Assembly (NCBI RefSeq): GCF_001261715.1
Contig: NZ_CVRU01000092.1
Span: 37,998 to 101,997 of the forward strand
Direction of reading: 5' to 3'
Length of the DNA stretch: 64,000 nt
From: Dysgonomonas sp. HGC4
GTDB taxonomy: Bacteria > Bacteroidota > Bacteroidia > Bacteroidales > Dysgonomonadaceae
Shown here: piece by piece, positions 54,750 to 63,956 of the stretch
Layout of the letters: each line of letters starts with the position of its first letter
Position numbering within the stretch: the stretch's first letter is position 1
Program-made: the position numbers and the translations under genes
The notes under the pieces: model-generated
What the model was told of the DNA's origin: nothing
The model's input: the letters and a program-made list of their open reading frames with translations, nothing else
Database searches by the model: none

Positions 54750-54757
54750 TATCTTTG
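54750..54757 (+). promoter_or_regulatory. Bacteroidetes -7 promoter element ahead of the FAD dehydrogenase
   Basis: TATCTTTG is one of the most typical -7 sequences in Bacteroidota. The ATG at 54779 lies 21 nt downstream, so the leader would be about 15 nt. The motif contains the TTG that could be misread as an upstream start. Confidence 0.6.
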
Positions 54758-54778
54758 CGATTAAAGACTGAATTTTTT

Positions 54779-56338
54779 ATGCAAAAAGATATAGATTTAA
54801 GAATAAGCCCCGATCAAGCTGCAGATATTAACCTTATTAAAGGTATTGCTGCTGATAGAACCAATACGAAGATGACTGAAATTACAGACGTTCGTATATT
54901 GAAGCGTTCTATTGATGCACGTCAGCGTAATATTTTCATTAATTTGCGTGTTCGCCTATATATAGGAGAATCTCAACCCGAAGTGTTATTCGAACAAACG
55001 GAGTATCCTGATGTAAGCAATGCAACTCAGGCGATAGTAGTTGGAGCGGGTCCCGGTGGATTGTTTGCCGCTTTACGACTAATAGAGCTAGGAGTTAAAC
55101 CGATTGTTGTTGAAAGAGGCAAATCGGTAAGAGAGCGTAAAAAAGACCTAGCTACAATTAATAGAGAGCACATTGTTGACGGCGACTCTAATTATTGTTT
55201 TGGAGAAGGTGGTGCAGGAGCATATTCGGATGGTAAATTATATACACGGAGTAAAAAACGTGGTAATGCAGATAAAATATTGAATGTATTTTGTCAACAT
55301 GGTGCAACTACTGATATTTTGATTGATGCACATCCCCATATTGGTACAGATAAATTGCCAGCAATTATTCAAAAAATGCGTGAGCAAATAATTTCAGCAG
55401 GCGGAGAAGTGCATTTCGAAACTCGTATGGATGAGTTACTCATCGAAAACAATGAGGTAAAAGGGATTAAAACTAATACCGGTAAGATATTTGAAGGATA
55501 TGTAATATTAGCAACTGGTCATTCGGCTAGAGATGTATATTACATGTTGCATGATAAAAAGGTAAAGATAGAAGCCAAAGGCCTAGCTATAGGTGTTCGT
55601 GTAGAACATCCTGTACACTTGATTGATCAGATACAATATCATAGCCCTGAAGGAAGAGGAGAATACCTACCTACTGCTGAGTATAGCTTTGTGGTTCAAT
55701 CAGGAGATAGAGGGGTATATTCGTTCTGTATGTGTCCGGGTGGAATTGTTGTAGCTGCTGCCAGTGGAGAGCGTCAGTTGGTTGTAAATGGAATGTCACC
55801 TTCTAACCGTGGATCGAAATGGTCAAACTCTGGAATTGTCGTAGAAATACATCCGGGAGATTTTCCCGAATACCAAAAATATGGAGAACTTGAACTTTTG
55901 AAATTTCAAGAAGACATAGAAGAAAAAGCTTGGATTGCGGGAGGTAAAACTCAGGTTGCACCAGCACAGCTTATGGTCGATTTTGTGAATAATGTACAAA
56001 GTACAGAATTACCCAAAACATCGTATGCTCCGGGTATTGTATCGTCTAATTTGCATGATTGGCTACCTCCATTCATTTTACAACGTTTGCAAGATGGACT
56101 TCAAAAAGTAGGAGCAAGCTATAAAGGTTATTTGACTAATGAGGCTGTTTTATTAGCTGTTGAAAGTCGTACATCGTCGCCTATTCGTGTTTTGCGTGAT
56201 AGAGAAACAATGCAACATGTGGAGATAAAAGGTCTTTATCCTTGTGGTGAAGGTGCTGGTTATGCTGGTGGAATAGTTTCTGCCGGAATGGATGGTGAGC
56301 GTTGTGCTGAAGCTTTAGCAAATGTTTTAAAGGGCTAA
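54779..56338 (+). CDS. FAD-dependent dehydrogenase (COG2509 type)
   Basis: From ATG 54779 the product has 519 residues; an in-frame TTG at 54755 lies inside the promoter motif and is rejected. After an N-terminal domain of about 85 residues comes the dinucleotide fold VVGAGPGGLFAALRL with VVERGKSVRERKKD. CFGEGGAGAYSDGKLYTR, ATGHSARDVYYML, GVRVEHPVHLIDQIQY and PCGEGAGYAGGIVSAGMDG are signatures of the uncharacterised COG2509 dehydrogenases. It is soluble and probably a flavoprotein; the substrate is unknown. It is monocistronic, with a promoter just upstream and a terminator downstream. Confidence 0.88.
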   Translation: MQKDIDLRISPDQAADINLIKGIAADRTNTKMTEITDVRILKRSIDARQRNIFINLRVRLYIGESQPEVLFEQTEYPDVSNATQAIVVGAGPGGLFAALRLIELGVKPIVVERGKSVRERKKDLATINREHIVDGDSNYCFGEGGAGAYSDGKLYTRSKKRGNADKILNVFCQHGATTDILIDAHPHIGTDKLPAIIQKMREQIISAGGEVHFETRMDELLIENNEVKGIKTNTGKIFEGYVILATGHSARDVYYMLHDKKVKIEAKGLAIGVRVEHPVHLIDQIQYHSPEGRGEYLPTAEYSFVVQSGDRGVYSFCMCPGGIVVAAASGERQLVVNGMSPSNRGSKWSNSGIVVEIHPGDFPEYQKYGELELLKFQEDIEEKAWIAGGKTQVAPAQLMVDFVNNVQSTELPKTSYAPGIVSSNLHDWLPPFILQRLQDGLQKVGASYKGYLTNEAVLLAVESRTSSPIRVLRDRETMQHVEIKGLYPCGEGAGYAGGIVSAGMDGERCAEALANVLKG

Positions 56339-56362
56339 TTACTAATTGATATGATATATTGT

Positions 56363-56396
56363 AAGGGTGAATAATTATTCACCCTTTACTTTTTAG
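56363..56396 (+). terminator. Terminator after the FAD dehydrogenase
   Basis: A perfect 24-bp palindrome, AAGGGTGAATAA (56363-56374) with TTATTCACCCTT (56375-56386), followed by TACTTTTTAG. It may also serve the converging rarA, although the minus-strand tract is poor. Confidence 0.85.
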
Positions 56397-56402
56397 TGGT
56401 AG

Positions 56403-56445
56403 TAAATAAAGGTATAGATTATAAAACGTATGTGATTTTAATACC
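56403..56445 (-). repeat. Degenerate palindromic element, copy o
   Basis: ATTATAAAACGTATGTGATTTTAAT matches the right part of copy i (AAGGTATGTGATCTT context) with a few substitutions. Its end supplies the TAA stop of rarA at 56438. Confidence 0.4.
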
Positions 56446-57706
56446 TATTCTTCCACAATTTACGTAAGTGTTCCAATATTTTTGATTCAGCAGGGTTTGC
56501 TTGTGGTTCCCAGAATCTAGTGTTTTTTATTTCCTTAGGCATATAATCTTGTTGGATAAAATTATCCTTATAATCATGAGCGTACTTGTACTCCTTGCCA
56601 TAATCCAACTCTTTCATCAATTTGGTCGGGGCATTTCGTAGATGCAGAGGTACGGGTAAGTTTCCTGATTCTTCAACTAATGCTAAAGCTTTGTCGATAG
56701 ACAAATAAGCCGAATTACTTTTGGGAGAAGTTGCCAGATAAACTGTAGTCTCAGCCAGAATAATACGTCCTTCGGGCCATCCTATTTTTTGAAGGGCATC
56801 GAAGCATGCATTTGCCAAAAGTAAGGCATTAGGATTTGCTAAACCGACATCTTCTGCTGCCGAAATAACTAACCTGCGAGCTATGAATTTAGGATCTTCA
56901 CCTCCTGCAACCATGCGAGCAAGCCAATATATAGCAGCATCAGGATCGCTTCCACGAATAGACTTGATAAATGCCGAGATTATATCATAATGCATCTCCC
57001 CACCTTTATCGTAGGCTGCTGGGTTTTCTTGCAGACGTTCTGTTACGATCTTATCTGTAATAATGGTATCACCTTCATCTGCCGATATTACAAGATCAAG
57101 TATATTTAATAGTTTTCGGGCATCACCTCCCGAGTATTTAAGGAGAGCATCCGTTTCTTGTATATTTATATTTTTTTCTTTGAGAATAAGGTCTTGCGTT
57201 ACTGCTCTTTGTATTAGTTCAAGGAGATCAGCTTTATCCAAAGATTTGAGGACATAAACCTGACAGCGTGAAAGAAGCGGACGAATAACTTCAAAAGAAG
57301 GGTTTTCGGTAGTTGCCCCTATCAATGTGATTACACCTGTTTCGACAGCTCCAAGAAGTGAATCTTGTTGAGATTTACTGAAACGGTGAATTTCATCAAT
57401 AAAAAGAATAGGACTTTTTGTGGTATTGAAAAAAGTATTCTTTTTTGCCGTATCTATAACCTCGCGTACATCTTTTACTCCCGAGTTAATAGCACTTAAT
57501 GTGTAAAAAGGGGTGTCAAGTGTATTCGCAATGATTTGAGCCAGAGTTGTTTTTCCTACACCCGGAGGTCCCCATAAAAGAAAAGAGGGAACACGACCCG
57601 ATTCTATCATTCGGCGTAATACGGCTCCTTCGCCGACCAAATGTTTTTGACCGATGTATTCGTCCAATGATCTGGGACGTAGGCGTTCTGCTAAAGGCTG
57701 GCTCAT
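56438..57706 (-). CDS. rarA: Replication-associated recombination protein RarA/MgsA
   Basis: A 422-residue AAA+ ATPase acting at stalled replication forks. Walker A is GPPGVGKT at 46-53, Walker B LFIDEIHRF with D104-E105, sensor ATTENPSFEV, and the SRCQVY motif. The C-terminal tetramerisation part has RGSDPDAAIYWLARM and the final KYAHDYKDNFIQQDYMP typical of MgsA/RarA. The length is normal. It follows two unknown genes by 79 nt on the same strand. Confidence 0.94.
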   Translation of the reverse strand: MSQPLAERLRPRSLDEYIGQKHLVGEGAVLRRMIESGRVPSFLLWGPPGVGKTTLAQIIANTLDTPFYTLSAINSGVKDVREVIDTAKKNTFFNTTKSPILFIDEIHRFSKSQQDSLLGAVETGVITLIGATTENPSFEVIRPLLSRCQVYVLKSLDKADLLELIQRAVTQDLILKEKNINIQETDALLKYSGGDARKLLNILDLVISADEGDTIITDKIVTERLQENPAAYDKGGEMHYDIISAFIKSIRGSDPDAAIYWLARMVAGGEDPKFIARRLVISAAEDVGLANPNALLLANACFDALQKIGWPEGRIILAETTVYLATSPKSNSAYLSIDKALALVEESGNLPVPLHLRNAPTKLMKELDYGKEYKYAHDYKDNFIQQDYMPKEIKNTRFWEPQANPAESKILEHLRKLWKNRY

Positions 57707-57753
57707 GACTATTCTAAGTTAATGATAATATAAAACGGCATGTTTCGAAAATG

Positions 57754-57793
57754 ATAATAGTATTTGCTGTTATACTCCCGAGACCTTAATTTA
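57754..57793 (-). repeat. Degenerate palindromic element, copy p
   Basis: The reverse complement reads AATTAAGGTCTCGGGAG, then TATAAC, AGCAAATA, matching the order in copy m with a damaged palindrome. It overlaps the TAA stop at 57786. Confidence 0.4.
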
Positions 57794-58856
57794 TTTGTTG
57801 AAGCACTTCGTCTAATTGTTCGCTAAAATGGGTATTGCCATTTCGCTCATCAAATCGTTGTGCCAAATTGGTTGCAATAGTATAATAGTGATTGTACAGA
57901 TCATCCAGATTATAGGTGTTATCTTCTCTGTAATAAGTATGATCGCTATTTATGCCTTCTATAACCCGAGTACCTCCTCCTTTAAATAATGCAAGTGTAG
58001 AGGCTGCAAAGTCGAATCGAATGCCGTCTTCCGCACTAATCTCCCAGTTGACATATTTACAGAAATATATCCATGCTTTTTCTTTTTCATGCTTAGACAT
58101 ATAGTACATCACTAAAGTAACTTCGTATAACTGAAAAGGAAAATGAGCTAATTCTGAAAATTCTTTATCAACTTCGGCAAAATATTCGGCTGCTCTCGGA
58201 TCATTCATTTTTCCTCCAAAATAATAGATAAGCCCACTATAAACAGGTATATGATTCATCTTGTGGACAGATTTCTTTGCCATGAACTCCTGAATATGAG
58301 AAATAGCCTTGTCGAAGTCTCCTTCAAACATTTCAACATATATGGTTGTAATGAGGTCATTACTCAAAGAGGTCATGTTGTCTTCCGCTTCACTATCTCT
58401 TAAATCGAGATATTTACGTGCATCTTCTCTGCTACCCAGAAATAGAGACCAGTTAGCCATTACATTGTAATATTCGCGACTACTCATTCCATATTTGATA
58501 GACCTCTGTCTAAAATCTTCAAGAATGGCTTCTACCTGTGCTTTCGATATATTCAGATTATTGTATGATACAGATGCCATCCATTTGTATTCATTCAGAA
58601 TTTCTTCTTCCGAAAAGAATTCGGGATCAGAATCATAAGCATTCAAAATCCATGCAAATGCAGGAAAACTTTCACGCGAGTGAGCAGTAAACTGTTCGTT
58701 ACGAATTAAATCCATTCTGAGATCGAATCCCCAATCTATATCATTATTGGCATCTGCAATCTGAATTGCTTGCTTTAATAACTTGATTATGTCGTCTGCG
58801 TTGTTGGAATTCTCAGTTTCTAAAAGTATTTTTTGTATCTCTAGATTATAATTCAT
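57786..58856 (-). CDS. Unknown helical-repeat protein, paralogue 1
   Basis: A 356-residue acidic, mostly helical cytoplasmic protein without signal peptide or membrane segment. I do not recognise a family. It is clearly paralogous along its whole length to the gene immediately upstream: both begin with LEIQKILL, share AIQIADANND, WGFDLR, SFPAFAWIL/SFPAFTWIL, EYKWMA and end with a Tyr-rich segment before LAQRFDERN/LAQQFDARN. Helix spacing and small/aromatic residues suggest TPR-like repeats, so protein binding is the likeliest role. It is 101 nt downstream of its paralogue, with a perfect palindrome in the gap. Confidence 0.75.
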   Translation of the reverse strand: MNYNLEIQKILLETENSNNADDIIKLLKQAIQIADANNDIDWGFDLRMDLIRNEQFTAHSRESFPAFAWILNAYDSDPEFFSEEEILNEYKWMASVSYNNLNISKAQVEAILEDFRQRSIKYGMSSREYYNVMANWSLFLGSREDARKYLDLRDSEAEDNMTSLSNDLITTIYVEMFEGDFDKAISHIQEFMAKKSVHKMNHIPVYSGLIYYFGGKMNDPRAAEYFAEVDKEFSELAHFPFQLYEVTLVMYYMSKHEKEKAWIYFCKYVNWEISAEDGIRFDFAASTLALFKGGGTRVIEGINSDHTYYREDNTYNLDDLYNHYYTIATNLAQRFDERNGNTHFSEQLDEVLQQIN

Positions 58857-58872
58857 TCTATTTTAAGTAAAT

Positions 58873-58896
58873 GAAAGTATTTCATGAAATACTTTC
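58873..58896. repeat. 24-bp perfect palindrome between the two paralogues
   Basis: GAAAGTATTTCA-TGAAATACTTTC, which can fold as a 10-bp stem with loop CATG. It ends 17 nt before the start codon of the downstream paralogue. It may be an RNA hairpin or an operator; the weak T-tract argues against a plain terminator. Confidence 0.7.
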
Positions 58897-58957
58897 CGAT
58901 TGTCATAAGCTATAATCTGTATATTTACGAAAGCAGTGAAAAGCTTACAACTTTTAG

Positions 58958-60022
58958 TTACACTGATACAACTTCTTCTAACGCTTTCGAGAACGAATTG
59001 GTTTCGTTACGAGCGTCAAATTGTTGAGCCAATTCGTTTGCTTTCTTATAATAATAATCGTAAAGATCAGCTATATTGTAATTACCATCTGCTTTGAAAT
59101 AAGGAAGCTTTTCGCTCATAGTCAATTGCTTTTGCCCATCCTCTTTCAATAAAGTCAGAATGTTTTTAGAAAAGTCGAAACTAATAGAATCCTCTGCTCC
59201 AATTTCCCACTCAGCATATTTTTGGAAATATTCCCAACCTCTGTTTCTATCATACTTATTCAGATAATAAATAAGATCTGATATATTCGAAATAAGAGAA
59301 GAATCGTTTTCTTCTGCTTCAGCAATTTCCTCTTCTGCTTTTTCGAAGAACTCGGCAGCTCTTTCATCAGCTGCTTTAGACAGGTAATAAGTCAAATTAC
59401 AAAAAGTGGAGAGAGGCATAACGCCACACGTAAGCTTTTTAGTAATTAAATCATTTGCAGTAGTAATAGCTTTGTCAAACTGACCTTCTATAAGTTCTAT
59501 TTCTACTCTTGTATCTAGTTCACAAGCGGGGCAGTGCGACATTCTGTCTCGTGTCGTATTATCGCGTAGCTCTAGGTATTTATTAGCTTCCTGCATATCG
59601 CCAATGAATAGATTCCAATAGATCATTACGCTGTAATATCCGCGAGGAGTATATCCGTTGCGTTCCATCCTTACTTTAAGATCAGCCATAATAGATTCTA
59701 CTTGCTGACGCGAAATGTTCACATTACGCCTTGCTGCGGCTGCCATCCATTTGTATTCCCAAAGAAAATCATCTTCATTAAATAACTCAGAGTTAGAATC
59801 GTAAGCACTAAGTATCCACGTAAAGGCAGGAAAACTTTCAGTACAATGCGATGTGTCTTTTTCTTGTGATATAAGATCAAGTCGCAAATCGAACCCCCAA
59901 TCGAGATCGTTATTAGCATCTGCAATCTGAATGGCTTGTTTCAGTAAATTTATTTTATCTTCTGGATGCGATAATGTATCCAATTTCAATAATATCTTTT
60001 GTATTTCCAGATTATGATTCAT
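58958..60022 (-). CDS. Unknown helical-repeat protein, paralogue 2
   Basis: A 354-residue homologue of the gene downstream, with the same blocks in the same order (LEIQKILL, AIQIADANND, WGFDLR, SFPAFTWIL, EYKWMAAAA, GYYSVM, IADLYDYYYKKANELAQQFDARN). It differs by an HCPAC motif where the other copy has none, and by a very acidic loop (EKAEEEIAEAEENDSS). No enzyme motif is visible. It has a typical -7 element (60053-60060) and a leader of about 25 nt, so it heads the pair. The two genes look like an old tandem duplication; function unknown. Confidence 0.75.
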   Translation of the reverse strand: MNHNLEIQKILLKLDTLSHPEDKINLLKQAIQIADANNDLDWGFDLRLDLISQEKDTSHCTESFPAFTWILSAYDSNSELFNEDDFLWEYKWMAAAARRNVNISRQQVESIMADLKVRMERNGYTPRGYYSVMIYWNLFIGDMQEANKYLELRDNTTRDRMSHCPACELDTRVEIELIEGQFDKAITTANDLITKKLTCGVMPLSTFCNLTYYLSKAADERAAEFFEKAEEEIAEAEENDSSLISNISDLIYYLNKYDRNRGWEYFQKYAEWEIGAEDSISFDFSKNILTLLKEDGQKQLTMSEKLPYFKADGNYNIADLYDYYYKKANELAQQFDARNETNSFSKALEEVVSV

Positions 60023-60052
60023 CTATTAGCTTATTTAGTGTTTGAGTAATAA

Positions 60053-60060
60053 CAAAGGTA
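60053..60060 (-). promoter_or_regulatory. Bacteroidetes -7 promoter element ahead of the tandem paralogues
   Basis: On the minus strand this reads TACCTTTG, matching TAnnTTTG, 30 nt before the ATG at 60022. Confidence 0.55.
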
Positions 60061-60208
60061 AAATAAATCTGAGGATATTCAATAAAAAGAAAGTTTTAGA
60101 CCTTTCTGGTGTTTTTGTAATGGTGTTGCATAATAGATAGTTAGGTCAGAATAATCTCTGTCTAATTATTTACAGTATTTATATCGTGTATATAATCTAT
60201 CTAATTTG

Positions 60209-60216
60209 TACATTTG
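60209..60216 (+). promoter_or_regulatory. Bacteroidetes -7 promoter element ahead of ilvA
   Basis: TACATTTG matches TAnnTTTG, 30 nt before the ilvA ATG. No attenuator peptide rich in Ile, Val or Leu codons lies in the short leader. Confidence 0.55.
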
Positions 60217-60246
60217 CCAATGCAAAATGTAACGATACAAAATTAA

Positions 60247-61509
60247 ATGCTACCAAAAATTACTGAAGAATTTGATCTTCATATTGAAGAAGCTGCAATC
60301 AGATTGAGCGAGGTTATCAGAAAAACTCCATTAGAATTAAATCTCTCATTATCGCGTACTTTCGACTCAAATATATATTTGAAGCGTGAGGACTTGCAAG
60401 TAGTACGTTCTTATAAGTTAAGAGGTGCGTATAATATGACGAGTTGTTTGGATGCCGAGCTTCTGAAAAAAGGAGTGGTGTGTGCCAGTGCTGGTAATCA
60501 TGCACAAGGAGTTGCTTATAGTTGCAATCAGATGGGTGTGAGAGGCGTTATTTTTATGCCGAAAATTACACCTAAGCAAAAGATAGAGCAAACGAGAATG
60601 TTTGGTAATGGCAATATCGAAATAGTCTTGGTTGGAGATACATTCGACGATTGTGCCAATGCTGCAAAAATATATACAAAAGAGCATAATATGACTTTTA
60701 TTCCTCCTTTCGATCATCCTCAGGTGATAGCAGGGCAGGGTACAATAGGTCTCGAAATTTTAAAAGAAATTCCTAAAGGAACTATCGACTATCTTTTTAT
60801 TCCTATTGGAGGAGGTGGTTTATGCGCTGGAGTGGGTGCATATATAAAAGATCATTCGCCCAATACCAAAATAATAGGAGTAGAACCTGCGGGAGCACCT
60901 TGTATGAAGGCTGCTTTCGATGAGAAGCATCCGGTAACACTAGCTCATATAAATAAGTTTGTTGATGGAGCAGCGGTTCAACGTGCGGGAGATATAACTT
61001 ATCCTATTTGCAGGAAAGTTGCAGATGATATTTGCCTGGTTCAGGAGGGTGAAGTATGTACTACTATTCTTAAGCTATACAATAAAGATGCTATTGTAGT
61101 AGAACCTGCAGGAGCATTAGCTATTACGGCTTTGAATCAATATTCGGAGGAGATAAAAGGAAAGAATGTAGTTTGCATAGTAAGCGGAAGTAATAATGAC
61201 ATTAACCGTATGCAAGAAATCAAAGAACGCTCTTTGATTTTTGAAGGCTTGAAACATTACTTCATCATCAGACTTCCACAACGTACGAATGCGCTTAAGG
61301 ATTTTGTAAATGAAGTTTTATCTGAGCATGACGATATTGTTCGTTTTGAATATATGAAGAAGAACGATCGTGAAAATGGTCCTGCGCTAATAGGTATAGA
61401 AGTAGATACGGTAGGAGAATACGATAATTTGATTGCCCGAATGCTTAAATATGGACTCGATTTTACCCAGCTTGATCCAAATAGCGACTTGGGGAAATAT
61501 ATAGTATAG
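60247..61509 (+). CDS. ilvA: Threonine ammonia-lyase
   Basis: A 420-residue PLP enzyme converting threonine to 2-oxobutanoate, the first step towards isoleucine. The PLP lysine is K57 in SYKLRGA; GGGGLCAG binds the cofactor phosphate. The catalytic domain (about 1-320) is followed by one ACT-like regulatory domain (about 330-408), so the single-ACT short form could be regulated by isoleucine or be the catabolic type. The length fits. It has its own promoter element and terminator and no ilv genes next to it. Confidence 0.93.
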   Translation: MLPKITEEFDLHIEEAAIRLSEVIRKTPLELNLSLSRTFDSNIYLKREDLQVVRSYKLRGAYNMTSCLDAELLKKGVVCASAGNHAQGVAYSCNQMGVRGVIFMPKITPKQKIEQTRMFGNGNIEIVLVGDTFDDCANAAKIYTKEHNMTFIPPFDHPQVIAGQGTIGLEILKEIPKGTIDYLFIPIGGGGLCAGVGAYIKDHSPNTKIIGVEPAGAPCMKAAFDEKHPVTLAHINKFVDGAAVQRAGDITYPICRKVADDICLVQEGEVCTTILKLYNKDAIVVEPAGALAITALNQYSEEIKGKNVVCIVSGSNNDINRMQEIKERSLIFEGLKHYFIIRLPQRTNALKDFVNEVLSEHDDIVRFEYMKKNDRENGPALIGIEVDTVGEYDNLIARMLKYGLDFTQLDPNSDLGKYIV

Positions 61510-61533
61510 TTTATCTTTTAATGAAGATAAGGT

Positions 61534-61567
61534 AAGAGGCGTAATTTATTATGTCTCTTTTTCTTTT
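61534..61567 (+). terminator. Terminator after ilvA
   Basis: AAGAGGCGTAA (61534-61544) pairs with TTATGTCTCTT (61549-61559) with two G-U pairs around TTTA, followed by TTTCTTTT. Confidence 0.85.
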
Positions 61568-61670
61568 GTTACTTTGGTTGGTAAAACAGTTATAGAACGT
61601 TATATTCTGAGAATATATTATTAAATACTTAGTTTTACTTATTACCTTTAGTTCTCAAATTTATTTTATC

Positions 61671-62576
61671 ATGAAACAATTTTTTATCAGTGCAGTACTA
61701 CTAATGGCTGCCTTTGCTATTAATGCACAAAATTTTAATGTAGGAACTTATAATGTTCGAAACGATAATCCATCGGATGTGGGTAATATGTGGAATGATC
61801 GTTCTCCGTATATTGCTAAACTAGTGCAGTATCACGATTTTGATTTCTTCGGAACGCAGGAAGCTTTGCCACATCAATTAGAAGATATGAAGGCTGCTTT
61901 ACCTGGCTATGACTATTATGGAGAGGGTAGAGATGGAAATAATCAAGGAGAACATTCTGCTATATTTTATAAAACGGCTAAATATAAATTATTAAATAAA
62001 GGAGACTTCTGGTTGTCTGCAACTCCCGATGTTCCTTCTAAAAGTTGGGATGCGCCTTGTTGTAATCGTATTTGTACTTGGGTCGAATTGCAGGATATAG
62101 AATCGGGAAAGAAATTCTTCGCATTCAGTGCACACTACGATTATGAGAAAGATTATGCACGTAATGAGAGTAGTAAACTGGTACTGGCTAAGATTAAAGA
62201 AATAGCAGGTGATAATCCTGTGATATTTATGGGCGACCTTAATGGCGGAATGAATAGTTCGTGGGCTCAAATCATCAATAATTCGGGAATTTTGAGAGAT
62301 ACTTATTATGATGTTGAAAAACCATATGCAAACAACTCTTCATTTAATGCATGGGGTAAACCTCTTGACCAATTAGATGCATTGGATAGAGGTATCATAA
62401 GTAATAACGAAATATTAGATCATATCTATTTTAGCAAACATTTCCAAACTAATAGATGGGGAATGTTGACAGATACTTATAACATCGGAAAATTTCCATC
62501 AGATCACTTTCCTGTTTTAGTTAATGCTGAATGGATAATTGAGCCTGTTAAAAGAAGTGATATGAGCTATAAGTAA
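61671..62576 (+). CDS. Secreted endonuclease/exonuclease/phosphatase-family protein
   Basis: A 301-residue EEP-superfamily hydrolase with a signal peptide (ending AINAQ, residue 20). Motifs are YNVRNDN, GTQEALPHQ (metal-binding Glu), AHYDYE, MGDLNGG and SDHFPV, the full catalytic set of the fold. Exported Bacteroidetes members are annotated as phosphodiesterases or sphingomyelinase-like; the substrate could be DNA, a sugar phosphate or a phospholipid. It is monocistronic, with a hairpin downstream. Confidence 0.88.
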   Translation: MKQFFISAVLLMAAFAINAQNFNVGTYNVRNDNPSDVGNMWNDRSPYIAKLVQYHDFDFFGTQEALPHQLEDMKAALPGYDYYGEGRDGNNQGEHSAIFYKTAKYKLLNKGDFWLSATPDVPSKSWDAPCCNRICTWVELQDIESGKKFFAFSAHYDYEKDYARNESSKLVLAKIKEIAGDNPVIFMGDLNGGMNSSWAQIINNSGILRDTYYDVEKPYANNSSFNAWGKPLDQLDALDRGIISNNEILDHIYFSKHFQTNRWGMLTDTYNIGKFPSDHFPVLVNAEWIIEPVKRSDMSYK

Positions 62577-62595
62577 TATAGTAATAGCAAGATAA

Positions 62596-62630
62596 AAGAG
62601 GAGGGAGATATTCCTCCTTTTCTTATTATA
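62596..62630 (+). terminator. Stem-loop after the EEP-family gene
   Basis: AAGAGGAGGGA (62596-62606) pairs with TTCCTCCTTTT (62611-62621) with two G-U pairs around GATA. The following CTTATTATAA is a moderate tract. Confidence 0.65.
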
Positions 62631-62732
62631 ACTCTATTCAGAATCGAATAAAGGATGTACAGTAAACAATTTTTTCTGTATCCCGTTAAATAAGGAGATT
62701 TAATACTTTTAGAAAATAACATAAATCTGGTT

Positions 62733-63956
62733 ATGGAAAGGAATAAAATAAGAGAACGATTAACATTAAAACCCTTTGGATTAGAGTACATAGACCAGTT
62801 TAATGAGTTGTTACGATATGTGTTTCAGGTAACAAATAGTGATATTCAGGAAAGTGGATACGAGGATGGGGAGATCGTAAAATCGAAGCGTCCGATCCTT
62901 AAAAATGCCGATGTGATTGGTTGGTTCAACGAAGATCAGTTAGTGTCACAATTATGTATCTATCCTTGTCAGGTAAATATTCATGGAAAAATATTTTCGA
63001 TGGGTGGTCTTACAGGTGTTGGTACATATCCTGAGTATGCCAATTTAGGTTTGATGAACGATTTAATAAAATCGGGACTGCAAATAATGAGGGATAAGGG
63101 GCAATGGATCTCCTACCTTTATCCTTATTCAATACCCTATTATCGACGTAAGGGGTGGGAGATAATGTCCGATCATTTGACTTTTACCATAAAGGATAGT
63201 CAAATACCTAAAAATGTTGGTGTAAAAGGTTTTGCTGAGAGACTTCCCGTTACCGATAAAGATGTGATTGCTGTTTATGATAAATTTGCACGAAGTAATC
63301 ATGGTGCTTTAATTCGAGGAAAACAAGAGTGGGAAGAGTATTGGAGATGGGAAAACGAAGATGAACGGACGGCTGCCGTCTATTATGATAAAGATGATGT
63401 TCCGCAGGGGTATATTTTATATTGGATAGAAGAAGATATATTTCATATCAAAGATATTATTTATTTGAATCAAGAGGCTAGGGTAGGTCTTTGGAATTTT
63501 GTCTATGCTCATTATTCGATGGTAGATGAGGTACAAGGAAATATCTATAAGAATGACCCTCTTCATTTCCTTTTAGATGACGGACAAATAAAAGAGACTA
63601 TAGAGCCTTATTACATGGCAAGGGTAGTTGATGTGACTGAGTTCTTGAATAACTTCCCCTTTAAAGAATCGGATATATTTACACCTTTCCATTTTGTAGT
63701 TTCAGATTCTATTGCAGAATGGAATAATGGAGTATTTGGTCTCTATAAAAATGAAAAAGGAAAGCTTACGCTTACAAATGAAGTAGTAGGTAAAGCTGTC
63801 TATTTAGATATTCAAACTTTGACTACTATGTTAATGTCTTATCGTAGCCCGTCTTATTTGCATAAGATAGAGCGTATTGAGGCTGATAGTAGTACATTAG
63901 AAATACTTGAACAAATAATTCCAGATAATCAGCCCTATTTTTCTGATTATTTTTAA
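62733..63956 (+). CDS. Eis-like GNAT acetyltransferase
   Basis: A 407-residue GNAT-family protein with the Eis architecture: an N-terminal GNAT domain (about 1-150), a second GNAT-like domain (about 170-290) and a C-terminal SCP2-like domain (about 300-407). The acetyl-CoA loop is visible as GGLTGVGTYPEYANLGLMNDLI, and YLYPYSIPYYRRKGW is the hallmark motif B region. Members acetylate amines, including aminoglycosides in mycobacterial Eis, but the substrate here is unknown. It is the last full gene, apparently monocistronic. Confidence 0.88.
   Translation: MERNKIRERLTLKPFGLEYIDQFNELLRYVFQVTNSDIQESGYEDGEIVKSKRPILKNADVIGWFNEDQLVSQLCIYPCQVNIHGKIFSMGGLTGVGTYPEYANLGLMNDLIKSGLQIMRDKGQWISYLYPYSIPYYRRKGWEIMSDHLTFTIKDSQIPKNVGVKGFAERLPVTDKDVIAVYDKFARSNHGALIRGKQEWEEYWRWENEDERTAAVYYDKDDVPQGYILYWIEEDIFHIKDIIYLNQEARVGLWNFVYAHYSMVDEVQGNIYKNDPLHFLLDDGQIKETIEPYYMARVVDVTEFLNNFPFKESDIFTPFHFVVSDSIAEWNNGVFGLYKNEKGKLTLTNEVVGKAVYLDIQTLTTMLMSYRSPSYLHKIERIEADSSTLEILEQIIPDNQPYFSDYF

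Noticed and set aside
54755..54778. Upstream TTG start for the FAD dehydrogenase
   Set aside because: The TTG is part of the TATCTTTG promoter element; ATG 54779 gives the proper start just after the expected transcript start.
60096..60107. AAAGTTTTAGACCTTT as a further palindromic element copy
   Set aside because: Only half of the palindrome is present and no accompanying GCAATAA box is visible.
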